Assembly (NCBI GenBank): GCA_022804995.1
Contig: JAAWUC010000008.1
Span: 1-36,629 of the forward strand
DNA length: 36,629 nt
Direction of reading: 5' to 3'
Origin: Oscillospiraceae bacterium
Lineage (GTDB): Bacteria > Bacillota > Clostridia > Oscillospirales > Oscillospiraceae
The first letter of the stretch is position 1; each line of letters begins with the position of its first letter. The translations under genes and the position numbers were made by a program. Below are positions 26,277 through 35,730 of the stretch, one piece after another. The notes beneath the pieces were generated by a model. That model worked only from the letters and a program-made list of their open reading frames with translations, made no database searches and was not told where the DNA came from.

Positions 26277-27848
26277 ATGACAAAATACTTGCTCAAGCGC
26301 CTGCTCCACGGGATCTTCTCCATCGTGATCCTGGTGGGCATCGTCATGGTGATGATCTATTCCATGCTCAACCGGAATCTGGTTTTCGCCAAGGACCCGC
26401 TGTATACCAAGGTCAGCGGCAACGCGAAAACCGCCTACTGCTACCAGAAGTGGGAGGAGTACGGCTATCTGGACTACGTGACCTACGGCGACTATCTCAA
26501 CGAGCTGGTAAAGAGCGGCGAGCTGGACGAGGAGACCCGCGGCGATGTGGCCTCCTTCGGCCGGACGCCGGACAAGGACTCCGAGGCCGTAGCGGAGTAC
26601 GTGGCAAAATTTACCGAGACCTACCGCGCCCGGGGCTACACGGTGGAGCGTCTGGACGCTATGATGCTGGGAGGCCGGAAGGTAGCCAGCGGCGGGCAGC
26701 AGCAGCTCTTCGCCTATAAGGACCTGCCCCTGGCTAACCGGCTGTGGACCTATTTCACCAGCCTTTTCCAGGTGGAGAGCATCCACTATGTACAGGAGGA
26801 CATCCCCGACCGGGGGCTGACCTTTACGCTGCACGATCCGGTTTATGAGGGGAAATTTTCCCCGGCCATTATCGGAAACGGGACGCGGCACAAGTATCTG
26901 CTCTACTTTAACTCAGAATTTCCCTATATTCACCAGAATATAGTTACCATTCGCCTGGGCACCTCCTACACGGTGGCCAACGGCATCGACGTGTTCAGGA
27001 CCATGACCAGAAGCCAAGGCTCCTATGTCCTGCGGCCCATGACCTTCCCCTCGGGCCTCCAGGAGAACAGCGCCGACGATCTGCACAGCGCCACCTACCA
27101 GCCCAACTCCCGGACCAACAACGCCGTCTACGCCGACCGGTTTATCGACGACTACACCGGCGTGGACACGGTAAAGAACAATATGTCCAAGATGGGCTAC
27201 TCCTTCACGCTGGGGATTCTGGCGATTCTCCTGGCCTACCTGATCGCGATGCCCATGGGGATTCTCATGGCCCTGCGGAAGGATAAGCTCCTCGACAAGC
27301 TGGGCACCATCTATATTGTCTTTATCAGCGCGGTGCCCTCCCTGGCCTATATTTTTATGGTCAAGGCCATCGGCGGAAGGGTTTTCGGCCTGCCCACCCT
27401 CATCGACATGGAGTCCGCCAACAAGCTCATGTACCTGCTGCCTGTCGTCTCTCTGGCCCTGCCCTCCATCGCCAGCCTGATGAAATGGCTGCGCCGGTAT
27501 ATGATTGACCAGATGAACTCCGACTATGTGAAGTTCGCCCGGTCCAACGGCCTGTCGGAGGGGGAGATCTTCTCCAAGCATATCCTGAAAAACGCGGCCA
27601 TTCCCATTGTCCACGGCATCCCGGGCAGCATTCTGGCAGCCCTCACCGGCGCGATCATCACCGAGCGCGTCTACGTGGTCCCCGGCGCGGGCAACCTGCT
27701 CACGGAGGCCATCAACAAGTATGACAACGGCGTTATCGTGGGCGTGACCCTCTTCTACGCTGTGCTCAGCGTGGTGTCCCTGATCCTGGGCGATATCCTG
27801 ATGGCCACGGTTGACCCCAGAATCTCGTTCTCGACAAAGGATAGGTGA
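26277..27848 (+). CDS. ABC transporter permease (OppB-like) with large periplasmic/extracellular insertion
   Basis: N-terminal MTKYLLKRLLHGIFSIVILVGIVMVMIYSML, C-terminal permease with RYMIDQMNSDYVKFARSNGLSEGEIFSKHILKNAAIPIV EAA-like loop. Confidence 0.92.
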   Translation: MTKYLLKRLLHGIFSIVILVGIVMVMIYSMLNRNLVFAKDPLYTKVSGNAKTAYCYQKWEEYGYLDYVTYGDYLNELVKSGELDEETRGDVASFGRTPDKDSEAVAEYVAKFTETYRARGYTVERLDAMMLGGRKVASGGQQQLFAYKDLPLANRLWTYFTSLFQVESIHYVQEDIPDRGLTFTLHDPVYEGKFSPAIIGNGTRHKYLLYFNSEFPYIHQNIVTIRLGTSYTVANGIDVFRTMTRSQGSYVLRPMTFPSGLQENSADDLHSATYQPNSRTNNAVYADRFIDDYTGVDTVKNNMSKMGYSFTLGILAILLAYLIAMPMGILMALRKDKLLDKLGTIYIVFISAVPSLAYIFMVKAIGGRVFGLPTLIDMESANKLMYLLPVVSLALPSIASLMKWLRRYMIDQMNSDYVKFARSNGLSEGEIFSKHILKNAAIPIVHGIPGSILAALTGAIITERVYVVPGAGNLLTEAINKYDNGVIVGVTLFYAVLSVVSLILGDILMATVDPRISFSTKDR

Positions 27849-28822
27849 GTGCTATGGAGTATGATTACAAGAAATTGGGTCTGAGCGTGGAGGAGCTCTT
27901 CTCCCGCGTGGACCACAGCGATCTGGAGTCCGAGAAGATCACCGCCCCACGCTACTCCTACTGGCAGAGCGTGTTCCGGGTGTTCTTCCGGAAGAAGCTG
28001 AACATCGTCATTCTGGGGCTGCTGGTGGTGGTGGTTCTGTTCGCCTATATCTACCCCTCCCTGACGGAGTACGACCGGTTCGGCAACCTGATGAACGCGG
28101 AGGCCAAGCACCTGACCCCCGGCGCCGCTATGGAGCTCTTCGGACGGGAGCTCAAGTGGATTCTGGGGGCCGGCGCCAACGGCCAGTCCACCTTCGACGC
28201 CATCTGGACCGGCGCGCGGATCTCCATCACCCTGGCTTTCCTCTGCGCGCTCATCAATATGACCCTCGGCGTGGTTGTGGGTGCTGTCTGGGGCTTCTCC
28301 AAGACGGTGGACGCCTTTATGATTGAGGTCTACAACGTGATGGCCAACGTGCCCTATGTGCTGCTGGTGGCCGTGATGGTCATGCTGCTGGGCCCCAGCT
28401 TCCGGACGCTGGTTTTTGCCATGACCATCACCGGCTGGCTGTCCATCGCCTACTTTATCCGAACACAAGTTGTTATTATCCGTGATCGAGAATACAATCT
28501 GGCATCAAAATGTCTGGGCACCTCCACGGTGAAGATTGCCATGAAGAACATCCTGCCCTTTATGACCAGCGTGATTGTCACCTACGTGGCGGCGGAGATT
28601 CCGCTCTATATCTCCATGGAGGTCTTTCTGGCCTATATCGGCCTGGGCATGAGCGAGATGAGTCTGGGCCGCCTGATCTTCGAGGCGGAGAGCGCCATGG
28701 CGACGCCGGGCTGGGGCTTCGAGTTCTGGAGCCCGGTGGCTATCGCCTGCGTCATCTCCGTGGTGCTGTACGTGGCGGGTCAGAACCTGGGCGACGCGTC
28801 CGATCCGCGGACACACATGTAA
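27845..28822 (+). CDS. ABC transporter permease (OppC-like)
   Basis: FFRKKLNIVILGLLVVVVLFAYIYPSL; YFIRTQVVIIRDREYNLASKCLGTSTVKIAMKNILP; start may instead be ATG 27854. Confidence 0.92.
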   Translation: MSAMEYDYKKLGLSVEELFSRVDHSDLESEKITAPRYSYWQSVFRVFFRKKLNIVILGLLVVVVLFAYIYPSLTEYDRFGNLMNAEAKHLTPGAAMELFGRELKWILGAGANGQSTFDAIWTGARISITLAFLCALINMTLGVVVGAVWGFSKTVDAFMIEVYNVMANVPYVLLVAVMVMLLGPSFRTLVFAMTITGWLSIAYFIRTQVVIIRDREYNLASKCLGTSTVKIAMKNILPFMTSVIVTYVAAEIPLYISMEVFLAYIGLGMSEMSLGRLIFEAESAMATPGWGFEFWSPVAIACVISVVLYVAGQNLGDASDPRTHM

Positions 28823-28834
28823 GGGGGGAGCGCC

Positions 28835-30586
28835 ATGGCAGAAGAGAAGAAGGTAGTGCTGTCCGTCAAGGACTTAGAGGTGAAGTTCCGGGTTCGCGGC
28901 CGGGTGCTCACCGCCATCCGGGGCATCTCCCTGGATATCTATGAGAACGAGGCCATCGCCATCGTGGGAGAGTCCGGCTCCGGCAAGAGCGTGTTTACTA
29001 AGACCTTCGCGGGGATGCTGGACTCCAACGGCTTCATCAGCCAGGGAAAGATCCTCTTTGACGATCCGGAGCTCTCGGATACGCGGGTGAAGCTGACCCC
29101 CTTGGCCCATAAGCTCATTCACAAGGCCCGCCGCAGGCTGGACGAGGACGCCAGGCTAGAGCTGGGGGCCGCCACCTACCGGCAGATTCTGGAGCTGGAG
29201 TCGGAGAAGCGGCAGCGCGCCGGCCTCAGCGGCGAGGAGCAGGCCGCAGCCCAGGCGGAGATGAAGGAGCTGAAGGACCGCCGCACCGAGGCCTTCAACC
29301 GGAAGCAGACCCTAGACCCGTCCAAGGAGAAGGAGCAGATCCGCCAGGTGTCCGGGCTGATTGCCCAGCTGGACGAGGAGATGAAGGCCCTGGAGAAGAA
29401 GCAGGCGGAGGCGGTCAAGGCCAAAGAGGCCTCCCTCGCCGCCGACGCGGGCTTTCAGAAGCAGTACAAGGAGCGCCGCGACGCCCTCCAGGCCCAGTAT
29501 GATCGGGAGATCAAGGGGGAGATTTCCCCCGCCGCCGCCGCGCGCAACGAGATTCTGGCCAAGGAGATCTATCTCTCCGTGGGCCGCTACGGCCTCCACC
29601 AGCGGGTGCAGTACCTCAACCGCCTCCTGGCGGCGGTGCGGGAGGCTATGCGGCTGGGGGTGGATCTGGACGACGAGGAGCAGCGCAGCGCTGTCTTTGA
29701 CGACGTGACCTTCCGGGTCAAGTACTTGGATGAGACGGCGGATCAGCTCCACGGCACCTGCGTGCTGAACCTGGCCAGGGTGAAGTACCCCAAGGACTGG
29801 TGCCAGATCCGGGGCCGGCGGATTGCCACCGTGTTCCAGGATCCCATGACCAGCCTCAACCCCATTATCACCATCGGCAAGCAGATCACCTCCATCATCC
29901 TCAAGCACCAGGACTGCTCCGAGGCGGAGGCCCGGCGGCGGGCTCTGGAGCTGATGCGGAAGGTGGGCATCCCCAAGGCGGAGGCCCGGTTTGACGACTA
30001 CCCCTTCCAGTACTCCGGCGGTATGCGCCAGCGGATTGTCATCGCCATCGCCCTGTCCTGCCAGCCGAAGATCCTGATCTGCGACGAGCCCACCACGGCT
30101 CTGGACGTGACCATCCAGGCCCAGATTCTGCAGCTCATCAAGGATCTCCAGAAGGAGTTCAACTACACCATTGTTTTCATCACCCACGATCTGGGGGTGG
30201 TGGCCAATGTGGCGGACCGGGTGGCCGTGCTGTATGCGGGACAGATCGTGGAGCTGGGCACTGTGGAGGAGGTCTTTTACGACCCCCGCCATCCCTACAC
30301 CTGGGCCCTGCTCTCCTCCCTGCCCCAGCTGGCCCAGAAAAATGAAAAGCTCTACTCCATCACCGGCACACCGCCCTCCCTGTACAACAGTATTGTGGGC
30401 GACGCCTTCGCCCCCCGGAACCCCTACTGCATGAAGATCGACACCCTGGCGGAGCCCCCCATGTTCCAGGTGTCGGAGACCCACTTCGCCAAGACCTGGC
30501 TGCTGGACCCCCACGCCCCCGCGATTGAGAAGCCCGAGGGCATCCGGGATATCCATGAGAAGCTGATCAAGGCGTTCCATATATGA
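28835..30586 (+). CDS. ABC transporter ATP-binding protein (OppD-like) with coiled-coil insertion
   Basis: [18 protein letters not shown] Walker [13 protein letters not shown]-loop; [15 protein letters not shown] signature; [18 protein letters not shown] Walker B; about 240 residues separate Walker A and Q-loop. Confidence 0.95.
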   Translation: MAEEKKVVLSVKDLEVKFRVRGRVLTAIRGISLDIYENEAIAIVGESGSGKSVFTKTFAGMLDSNGFISQGKILFDDPELSDTRVKLTPLAHKLIHKARRRLDEDARLELGAATYRQILELESEKRQRAGLSGEEQAAAQAEMKELKDRRTEAFNRKQTLDPSKEKEQIRQVSGLIAQLDEEMKALEKKQAEAVKAKEASLAADAGFQKQYKERRDALQAQYDREIKGEISPAAAARNEILAKEIYLSVGRYGLHQRVQYLNRLLAAVREAMRLGVDLDDEEQRSAVFDDVTFRVKYLDETADQLHGTCVLNLARVKYPKDWCQIRGRRIATVFQDPMTSLNPIITIGKQITSIILKHQDCSEAEARRRALELMRKVGIPKAEARFDDYPFQYSGGMRQRIVIAIALSCQPKILICDEPTTALDVTIQAQILQLIKDLQKEFNYTIVFITHDLGVVANVADRVAVLYAGQIVELGTVEEVFYDPRHPYTWALLSSLPQLAQKNEKLYSITGTPPSLYNSIVGDAFAPRNPYCMKIDTLAEPPMFQVSETHFAKTWLLDPHAPAIEKPEGIRDIHEKLIKAFHI

Positions 30587-30602
30587 GAGGGAGGATAGAA
30601 TC

Positions 30603-31901
30603 GTGGCTGCAACGCAAGCGACTGAAAACCGAGCCGGCCGGCTGCCGGAGCACGGTCCCATCGGCGAGAACGGCAGAGAGATCCTTCTCTCACTGAAGAA
30701 TGTGGACATCACCTTCGGCAAGGGGGAGGACGCGGTCCGGGCCGTTCAGGACGCCTCCTTCGACATCTACAAGGGGGAGACCTTCTCTCTGGTGGGGGAG
30801 TCCGGGTCCGGCAAGACCACCGTGGGCCGGGCCGTCATACGGGTGAACCCCCTGGCCAGAGGGGAGATCGACTACAAGGGCGTGCGCATCTCCGGGAAGA
30901 TTCCCCGCGCTCTGGACCGGGAGGTTATCCGGAATATCCAGATGGTGTTCCAGGACCCGGCGGCGTCCCTCAACGAGCGGGCCACTGTGGACTATATCAT
31001 TTCCGAGGGACTCTACAATTACCATCTCTTTGAGAACGAGGCGGACCGGGTGAAAAAGGTGGAGCACATGATTGAGCAGGTGGGCCTGCTGCCGGAGCAC
31101 CTGACCCGCTACCCCCACGAGTTCTCCGGCGGACAGCGCCAGCGCATCGGCATTGCCCGGGCCATGGTCATGGAGCCGGAGCTGGTGGTGGCCGATGAGC
31201 CCATCTCCGCGCTGGACGTGTCCATCCGGGCCCAGGTGCTCAACCTGATGAAGAAATTCCAGGAGGAGAAGGGGATCACCTATCTCTTCATCGCCCACGA
31301 CCTGTCGGTGGTGCGCTTTATCTCCGACCGCATCGGCGTCATCTACAAGGGGCGCATCGTGGAGGTGGCGGAGGCGGAGGAGCTGTTCAACTTCCCCCTC
31401 CACCCCTATACCCACTCCCTGATTTCCGCGATTCCCATCCCCGATCCCAAGCTGGAGAAGAGGAAGGTCCTCTATACCTACGACCCCTCCATCCATGACT
31501 ACAGTGAGGACAAGCCGGAGTTTGTCTGCATCGGCCATGACCACTACGTCTACGGAAATAAGAAGGAGATCGAGGAGTATCGGGCTGTCCGGGAGCGGGG
31601 AATTCCTGTCAAGCCCATCACCATTCTGGCCCCCGGCGAGGAGATGCCGGCCCCGCAGGAGCGGGCGGGGAGCGGCGAGGAGGATATCACCATCCCGCCG
31701 GCCCGGGATACGGGCAGCATGTGGTATACGGTGCTGGCGTTTTTCCTGCCCCTGCTGGGGCTGGCGGGGATGCTGCTGTTCAAGCATTTCCACCACTTCC
31801 GGAACTATAGAGCGTGCAGAAGGGGGACCATGGCCGGGCTTGCCCTGCTGGGGGTGATTCTGGCGGTGTTCCTGCTGCTGCTCTGGCGGGTGGTGGCCTG
31901 A
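30603..31901 (+). CDS. ABC transporter ATP-binding protein (OppF-like) with C-terminal membrane extension
   Basis: [51 protein letters not shown]-terminal [27 protein letters not shown]...[24 protein letters not shown]. Confidence 0.93.
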   Translation: MAATQATENRAGRLPEHGPIGENGREILLSLKNVDITFGKGEDAVRAVQDASFDIYKGETFSLVGESGSGKTTVGRAVIRVNPLARGEIDYKGVRISGKIPRALDREVIRNIQMVFQDPAASLNERATVDYIISEGLYNYHLFENEADRVKKVEHMIEQVGLLPEHLTRYPHEFSGGQRQRIGIARAMVMEPELVVADEPISALDVSIRAQVLNLMKKFQEEKGITYLFIAHDLSVVRFISDRIGVIYKGRIVEVAEAEELFNFPLHPYTHSLISAIPIPDPKLEKRKVLYTYDPSIHDYSEDKPEFVCIGHDHYVYGNKKEIEEYRAVRERGIPVKPITILAPGEEMPAPQERAGSGEEDITIPPARDTGSMWYTVLAFFLPLLGLAGMLLFKHFHHFRNYRACRRGTMAGLALLGVILAVFLLLLWRVVA

Positions 31902-31902
31902 G

Positions 31903-33165
31903 TTGGGGCGGACCTCCAGGAAAAAGCGGAGCGGCCCCGCGCCTGTGGAGCACGTCGAGCTTCGCGGGGAGCGCGGCGGGCGGCGGCTGCTTGCGGCGGG
32001 CCTGCTGCTGGCGATGGGGCTGGGGCTGGTGGCCTACGCCGTGACCCAGCTCTTCACCCCCCAGAGCGAGTGGATCACTGTGGAGGCGGGGGTGGAGGAA
32101 GGCGCCACCTGCGGCGGGGAGTTCACATTCCTCTACCGCCTGGGAGCCGAAGGTATGTCCCCCAGGGAGGAGCGGAGGACTGTGACGGAGTGCTACACCC
32201 AGCTGTGCCGAAAGGCGTATCAGATGTTCCAAACGCGGGAGGCCTTTGCGGATATGGCCAGCCTCCGGACCATCAACAGCCAGCCCAACACGGCGCTGGA
32301 GGTGGAGCCCGCCCTCTACAGGGCCCTGTGGGAAATGGAGGAGAGCGGAAGCCGGGCGCTGTACCTGGGGCCGGTCTACAGCCGCTACGAGGGCGTGTTC
32401 TTTTGCCAGGAGGACCGGGAGCTGGCGGACTTCGACCCCCGTCTCAACGAGGAGATCCGCCGGGAGTTTCAGACCATCGCGGACTTTGCCAACGACCCGG
32501 ACTCCATCCAGCTGGAGCTGCTGGGGGAGGGACGGGTGTGCCTGCGCGTGTCAGAGGAGTACCTGGCCTGGGCCCAGCGGGAGGACATCGACACCTTTAT
32601 CGACTTCGCTTGGATGCGCAACGCCTTCGTCGCCGACTACCTGGCCCGGGAGCTGGAATTTGCCGGGTATGGCCGGGGAGTGCTCAGCAGCTATGACGGT
32701 TTCGTCCGGAACATGGACAGCGAGGCGTATACCCTCCTGCTCTATGACCGCCAGGGGCAGACGGTATACACCGCCGCCGAGATAGCGTATCAGGGGCCGC
32801 AGAGCGCGGTGTCCCTGCGAAACTTCCCGGTCAGCGAGCTGGACAGCTGGCGGTTCTATCAACTGGAGAACGGCGGGATCCGGACCTGGTATCTGGATCC
32901 GGCGGACGGCCTGTGCAGGAGCGCAGTCCCCAGCCTGACCTGTTATGGGACAGATTGGGGCTGCGGGGAGATCCTGCTGGCGATGCTGCCGGTCTATGTG
33001 GCCGATGAGCTTCGGGCGGAGGAGCTGGACAGGCTGTCGGAGGCGGGCGTCCAGTCTGTCTACTGCCAGGGGGGCGTCATATATCACACGGATCCCCAGC
33101 TGCCGCTGACGGAGCTCCATGAGGCTCCGGGGAGCACCGGTGCGGTGCTTTCCGGGGAGTCGTAG
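31903..33165 (+). CDS. Membrane-anchored hypothetical protein at end of opp operon
   Basis: 420 aa ORF, TTG start 1 nt after the oppF stop; N-terminal TM LLAAGLLLAMGLGLVAYAV then soluble region; possible degenerate ApbE-like fold. Confidence 0.75.
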   Translation: MGRTSRKKRSGPAPVEHVELRGERGGRRLLAAGLLLAMGLGLVAYAVTQLFTPQSEWITVEAGVEEGATCGGEFTFLYRLGAEGMSPREERRTVTECYTQLCRKAYQMFQTREAFADMASLRTINSQPNTALEVEPALYRALWEMEESGSRALYLGPVYSRYEGVFFCQEDRELADFDPRLNEEIRREFQTIADFANDPDSIQLELLGEGRVCLRVSEEYLAWAQREDIDTFIDFAWMRNAFVADYLARELEFAGYGRGVLSSYDGFVRNMDSEAYTLLLYDRQGQTVYTAAEIAYQGPQSAVSLRNFPVSELDSWRFYQLENGGIRTWYLDPADGLCRSAVPSLTCYGTDWGCGEILLAMLPVYVADELRAEELDRLSEAGVQSVYCQGGVIYHTDPQLPLTELHEAPGSTGAVLSGES

Positions 33166-33186
33166 AACATCATTTGCACAATCATA

Positions 33187-33242
33187 AAACTCCGGAAGAT
33201 TTCAACGGAATGTTTGATTCCGCTTGATCTCCCGGAGTTTTT
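33187..33242. terminator. Bidirectional terminator between opp operon and rluB
   Basis: aaaactccgg...ccggagtttt outer stem with inner cggaat/attccg stem. Confidence 0.8.
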
Positions 33243-33289
33243 GAATAGGGGGCGGGACTGGGTGTCCCCGAGCCGCGTCTTTGGCGTGC

Positions 33290-33997
33290 CTACTCCGCCA
33301 GCGCCCGCCGTTCGCTCTCCGTCAGGGGGCGCCACTTTCCCGGCGGGAGATCGCCCAGGCGCACCGGCCCCTCCCGCACCCGCTTCAGCCGCTCCACCCG
33401 AAGCCCGGCCAGGGCGCACATACGCCGCACCTGTCGGTTGCGGCCCTGGTGAATGACAACCGCCAGGACCCACCGGCTCCCGCTCCTCCGCAGGACCTGG
33501 ACACTGTCGGCGGGGGCGATGGGCGCGCCGTCCTCCAGGGCCGTGATGGCGGACAGACGCTGGACGCAGCCCTCCAGGGCTCCGGTGACGGTAACGTGGT
33601 ACTCCTTCTCCATCCGGTGGCTGGGGTGGGCCAGGCGCTGGGCGAAGCCGCCGTCGCTGGTGAAGAGCAGGAGCCCTTCCGAGTCCATATCCAGGCGCCC
33701 CACTGGGTAGACCCGCCCCCCGCAGTCCCGGACCAGCTCCGCCGCCGTAGGGCGGCTCTTTTCATCGGAGAGAGTGGTCACACAGCCACGGGGCTTGTGG
33801 AGCATGAGGTAGATGTGCGCCTCCCGCCGGGGGATGGGCGCGCCGTCCACGGTGATCTGGTCCCGATCCGGGTCAGCCTTGTCCCCCAGGGACGATATCC
33901 TTCCGTTGACCGCCACCCGGCCGGCGGTTAAGTACGCCTCTGCCTGGCGGCGGGAACAGACGCCCGCCGCGGAGAGGATTTTTTGGAGACGATCCAT
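33290..33997 (-). CDS. rluB: Pseudouridine synthase (RluB/RsuA family)
   Basis: S4 domain MDRLQKILSAAGVCSRRQAEAYLTAGRVAVNG; YLMLHKPRGCVTT; YPVGRLDMDSEGLLLFTSDG; EGRNRQVRRM-type motif (QGRNRQVRRMCALAG). Confidence 0.95.
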   Translation of the reverse strand: MDRLQKILSAAGVCSRRQAEAYLTAGRVAVNGRISSLGDKADPDRDQITVDGAPIPRREAHIYLMLHKPRGCVTTLSDEKSRPTAAELVRDCGGRVYPVGRLDMDSEGLLLFTSDGGFAQRLAHPSHRMEKEYHVTVTGALEGCVQRLSAITALEDGAPIAPADSVQVLRRSGSRWVLAVVIHQGRNRQVRRMCALAGLRVERLKRVREGPVRLGDLPPGKWRPLTESERRALAE

Positions 33998-34053
33998 AGC
34001 GCTCCTCTCTTTCTCGATCTCTGCGGAAACGAATAAATCAACAGCAGCCGTTA

Positions 34054-34271
34054 TTACAAAAGCGCAAAGAAGTCAAGTATAAATCCTACAAGTCCCCAAA
34101 TACCTGCCAGCAGACACATCACACCGCCCAGCCGCGTACTAAAAAGGTACAAATAGACGGAGTACCGCCGGTGTGATTTTCCCAGCTTTCCGTAATTTCA
34201 TAAAAAAATTCGGGTTTAAGGATCATTATCATTTCGAGAGCCACGAGTATAATTGACAAAAGAGTATACAT
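34054..34271 (-). pseudogene. Frameshifted small membrane protein (DUF6199-like)
   Basis: Minus strand: MYTLLSIILVALEMIMILKPEFFYEITESWENHTGGTPS then, after a 1-nt shift near 34154/34155, LYLFSTRLGGVMCLLAGIWGLVGFILDFFALL*; ggagg RBS at correct distance. Confidence 0.65.
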
Positions 34272-34529
34272 AATGCCTCCATTCTGATTCTTGGACATTT
34301 AAGCTCTGCTAAATTGGGATGAATCGATACAGATTAAGTATACCATCAAAGCGAATGGCATTCAACCCTCGTTTACAGGTACTGCTAGTAGTAGCAAACC
34401 TGCAAATACATGTGAAGGCCGAAAATGAAAAAGGTGGGAGAAATTTTAGTGGTGTCAAAAGGGTATAACAAACCAAGCCGGTGAGCGAGGAATTTTTGCG
34501 AACCGGCTGAAAGAGGCCGCTGTTTTCAG

Positions 34530-34847
34530 TTAAGCGGCGGTGCGTGTCTCAGCATCCAGCGCCGCCACATGTGCTTTCACTCTAGCCCGCTTTTTGTCCA
34601 TGAACCGAAATATGGGGTTGCCCGGGTCAGAGTGCTGGAGGCTCGTACTGGCGACCATGAACAGGGCTTTTCGCAAATGGGGAGAGCCGCGCTTGAAGAT
34701 GCGGCGGGATTTGGAGTCGAATGTGCCGGACTGGAAGGGCCGAGCGTCCATGCCTGCGAAAGCCAGCGGCGATTGTTTTATGTTCCGTTTACAAGCCTCC
34801 CGAATCAAAAATGGTTTCAACCGGCGCCCGCCGCTGCCAGCTGCCAT
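34530..34847 (-). pseudogene. IS110-family transposase C-terminal remnant
   Basis: SPLAFAGMDARPFQSGTFDSKSRRIFKRGSPHLRKALFMVASTS...NPIFRFMDKKRARVKAH matches the transposase_20-type region; catalytic N-terminal part absent. Confidence 0.8.
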
Positions 34848-34869
34848 TCAGCTTGCTTTGTGACACGAG

Positions 34870-35018
34870 CGTGCGGTGTTGTCCGATCCTCAACCTGCGC
34901 AAATCGAACGCCGCAATGGAAGGGCAGGCTGCCCAAGGTTTCAGACAACGCCATTGACTGGGAGCGTTATATTGAAAAGCAAAAGTCATCTGTGCGTTGT
35001 AAAGTAGAACACCCCTAG
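34870..35018 (+). pseudogene. IS5-like (DDE) transposase remnant
   Basis: QWKGRLPKVSDNAIDWERYIEKQKSSVRCKVEHP* resembles the IS5-family segment 'E..KSSVRCKVEHPF'; truncated on both sides. Confidence 0.7.
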
Positions 35019-35103
35019 AATTTGCTCCGTGCTTTTGACTGTTTGTTTGAATTCCTCCTACTTTATTCAGTGCTTCCTATATTGCGCTGGCCGTTCTTCC
35101 TCC

Positions 35104-35730
35104 TCATATATGGCCTGTCCCCATATCAACCGCTCCAAGAATAAGGTCAACACAGCGGTCGATCCCCAGCTTGCTGCTGTTCAGACAGAGGTCATAATTT
35201 GCCGCCATCCCCCACGCCTGATCGGTGATATGCCTGTAGTAGCTGGAACGCTTCCTGTCCCGCTCCTTCACATGACTTCTGGCAGCATCAACGGCAACCC
35301 CATGCTCCGCGATGACACGGTTGGCCCGGTCAGGCAGCGCGCCGGTGATAAAGACGTGGAAGCAGTCCTCCCGCCCTTGCAGGATGTAGTCGGCGCACCG
35401 CCCCACAATGACGCAGGATTCCTTCTCCGCCAGCTCCTTGATCAGATCGGTCTGATAGGCGTTAATCTGATCCGGCAGGGCCATATTTCCTCTCTGATTG
35501 GCGTTATAGGCCGAGTACCCCCGCGATGAAACGCTGGTGAACAGGCTGCTGGCGGAGGAGTATTCCCCCTCCCGCCGCACCGTCTCGGCGGACAGACCGC
35601 TGCGCTCCGCCACAATCTGCACCAGCTTCTTGTCGTAGAAGGGAATGCCCAGCCGTTCCGCCACGGTTTTTCCGATGGTATGGCCTCCGCTGCCGCACTG
35701 ACGGCCTATGGTAATGACACATTTTTTCAT
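35104..35730 (-). CDS. Cytidylate kinase-like family protein (second copy)
   Basis: MKKCVITIGRQCGSGGHTIGKTVAERLGIPFYDKKLVQIVAERSGLS; ESCVIVGRCADYIL; paralogue of 1776-2399. Confidence 0.9.
   Translation of the reverse strand: MKKCVITIGRQCGSGGHTIGKTVAERLGIPFYDKKLVQIVAERSGLSAETVRREGEYSSASSLFTSVSSRGYSAYNANQRGNMALPDQINAYQTDLIKELAEKESCVIVGRCADYILQGREDCFHVFITGALPDRANRVIAEHGVAVDAARSHVKERDRKRSSYYRHITDQAWGMAANYDLCLNSSKLGIDRCVDLILGAVDMGTGHI

Noticed and set aside
29312-30721. 469-aa minus ORF over oppD
   Set aside because: Antisense artefact of the ABC ATPase gene
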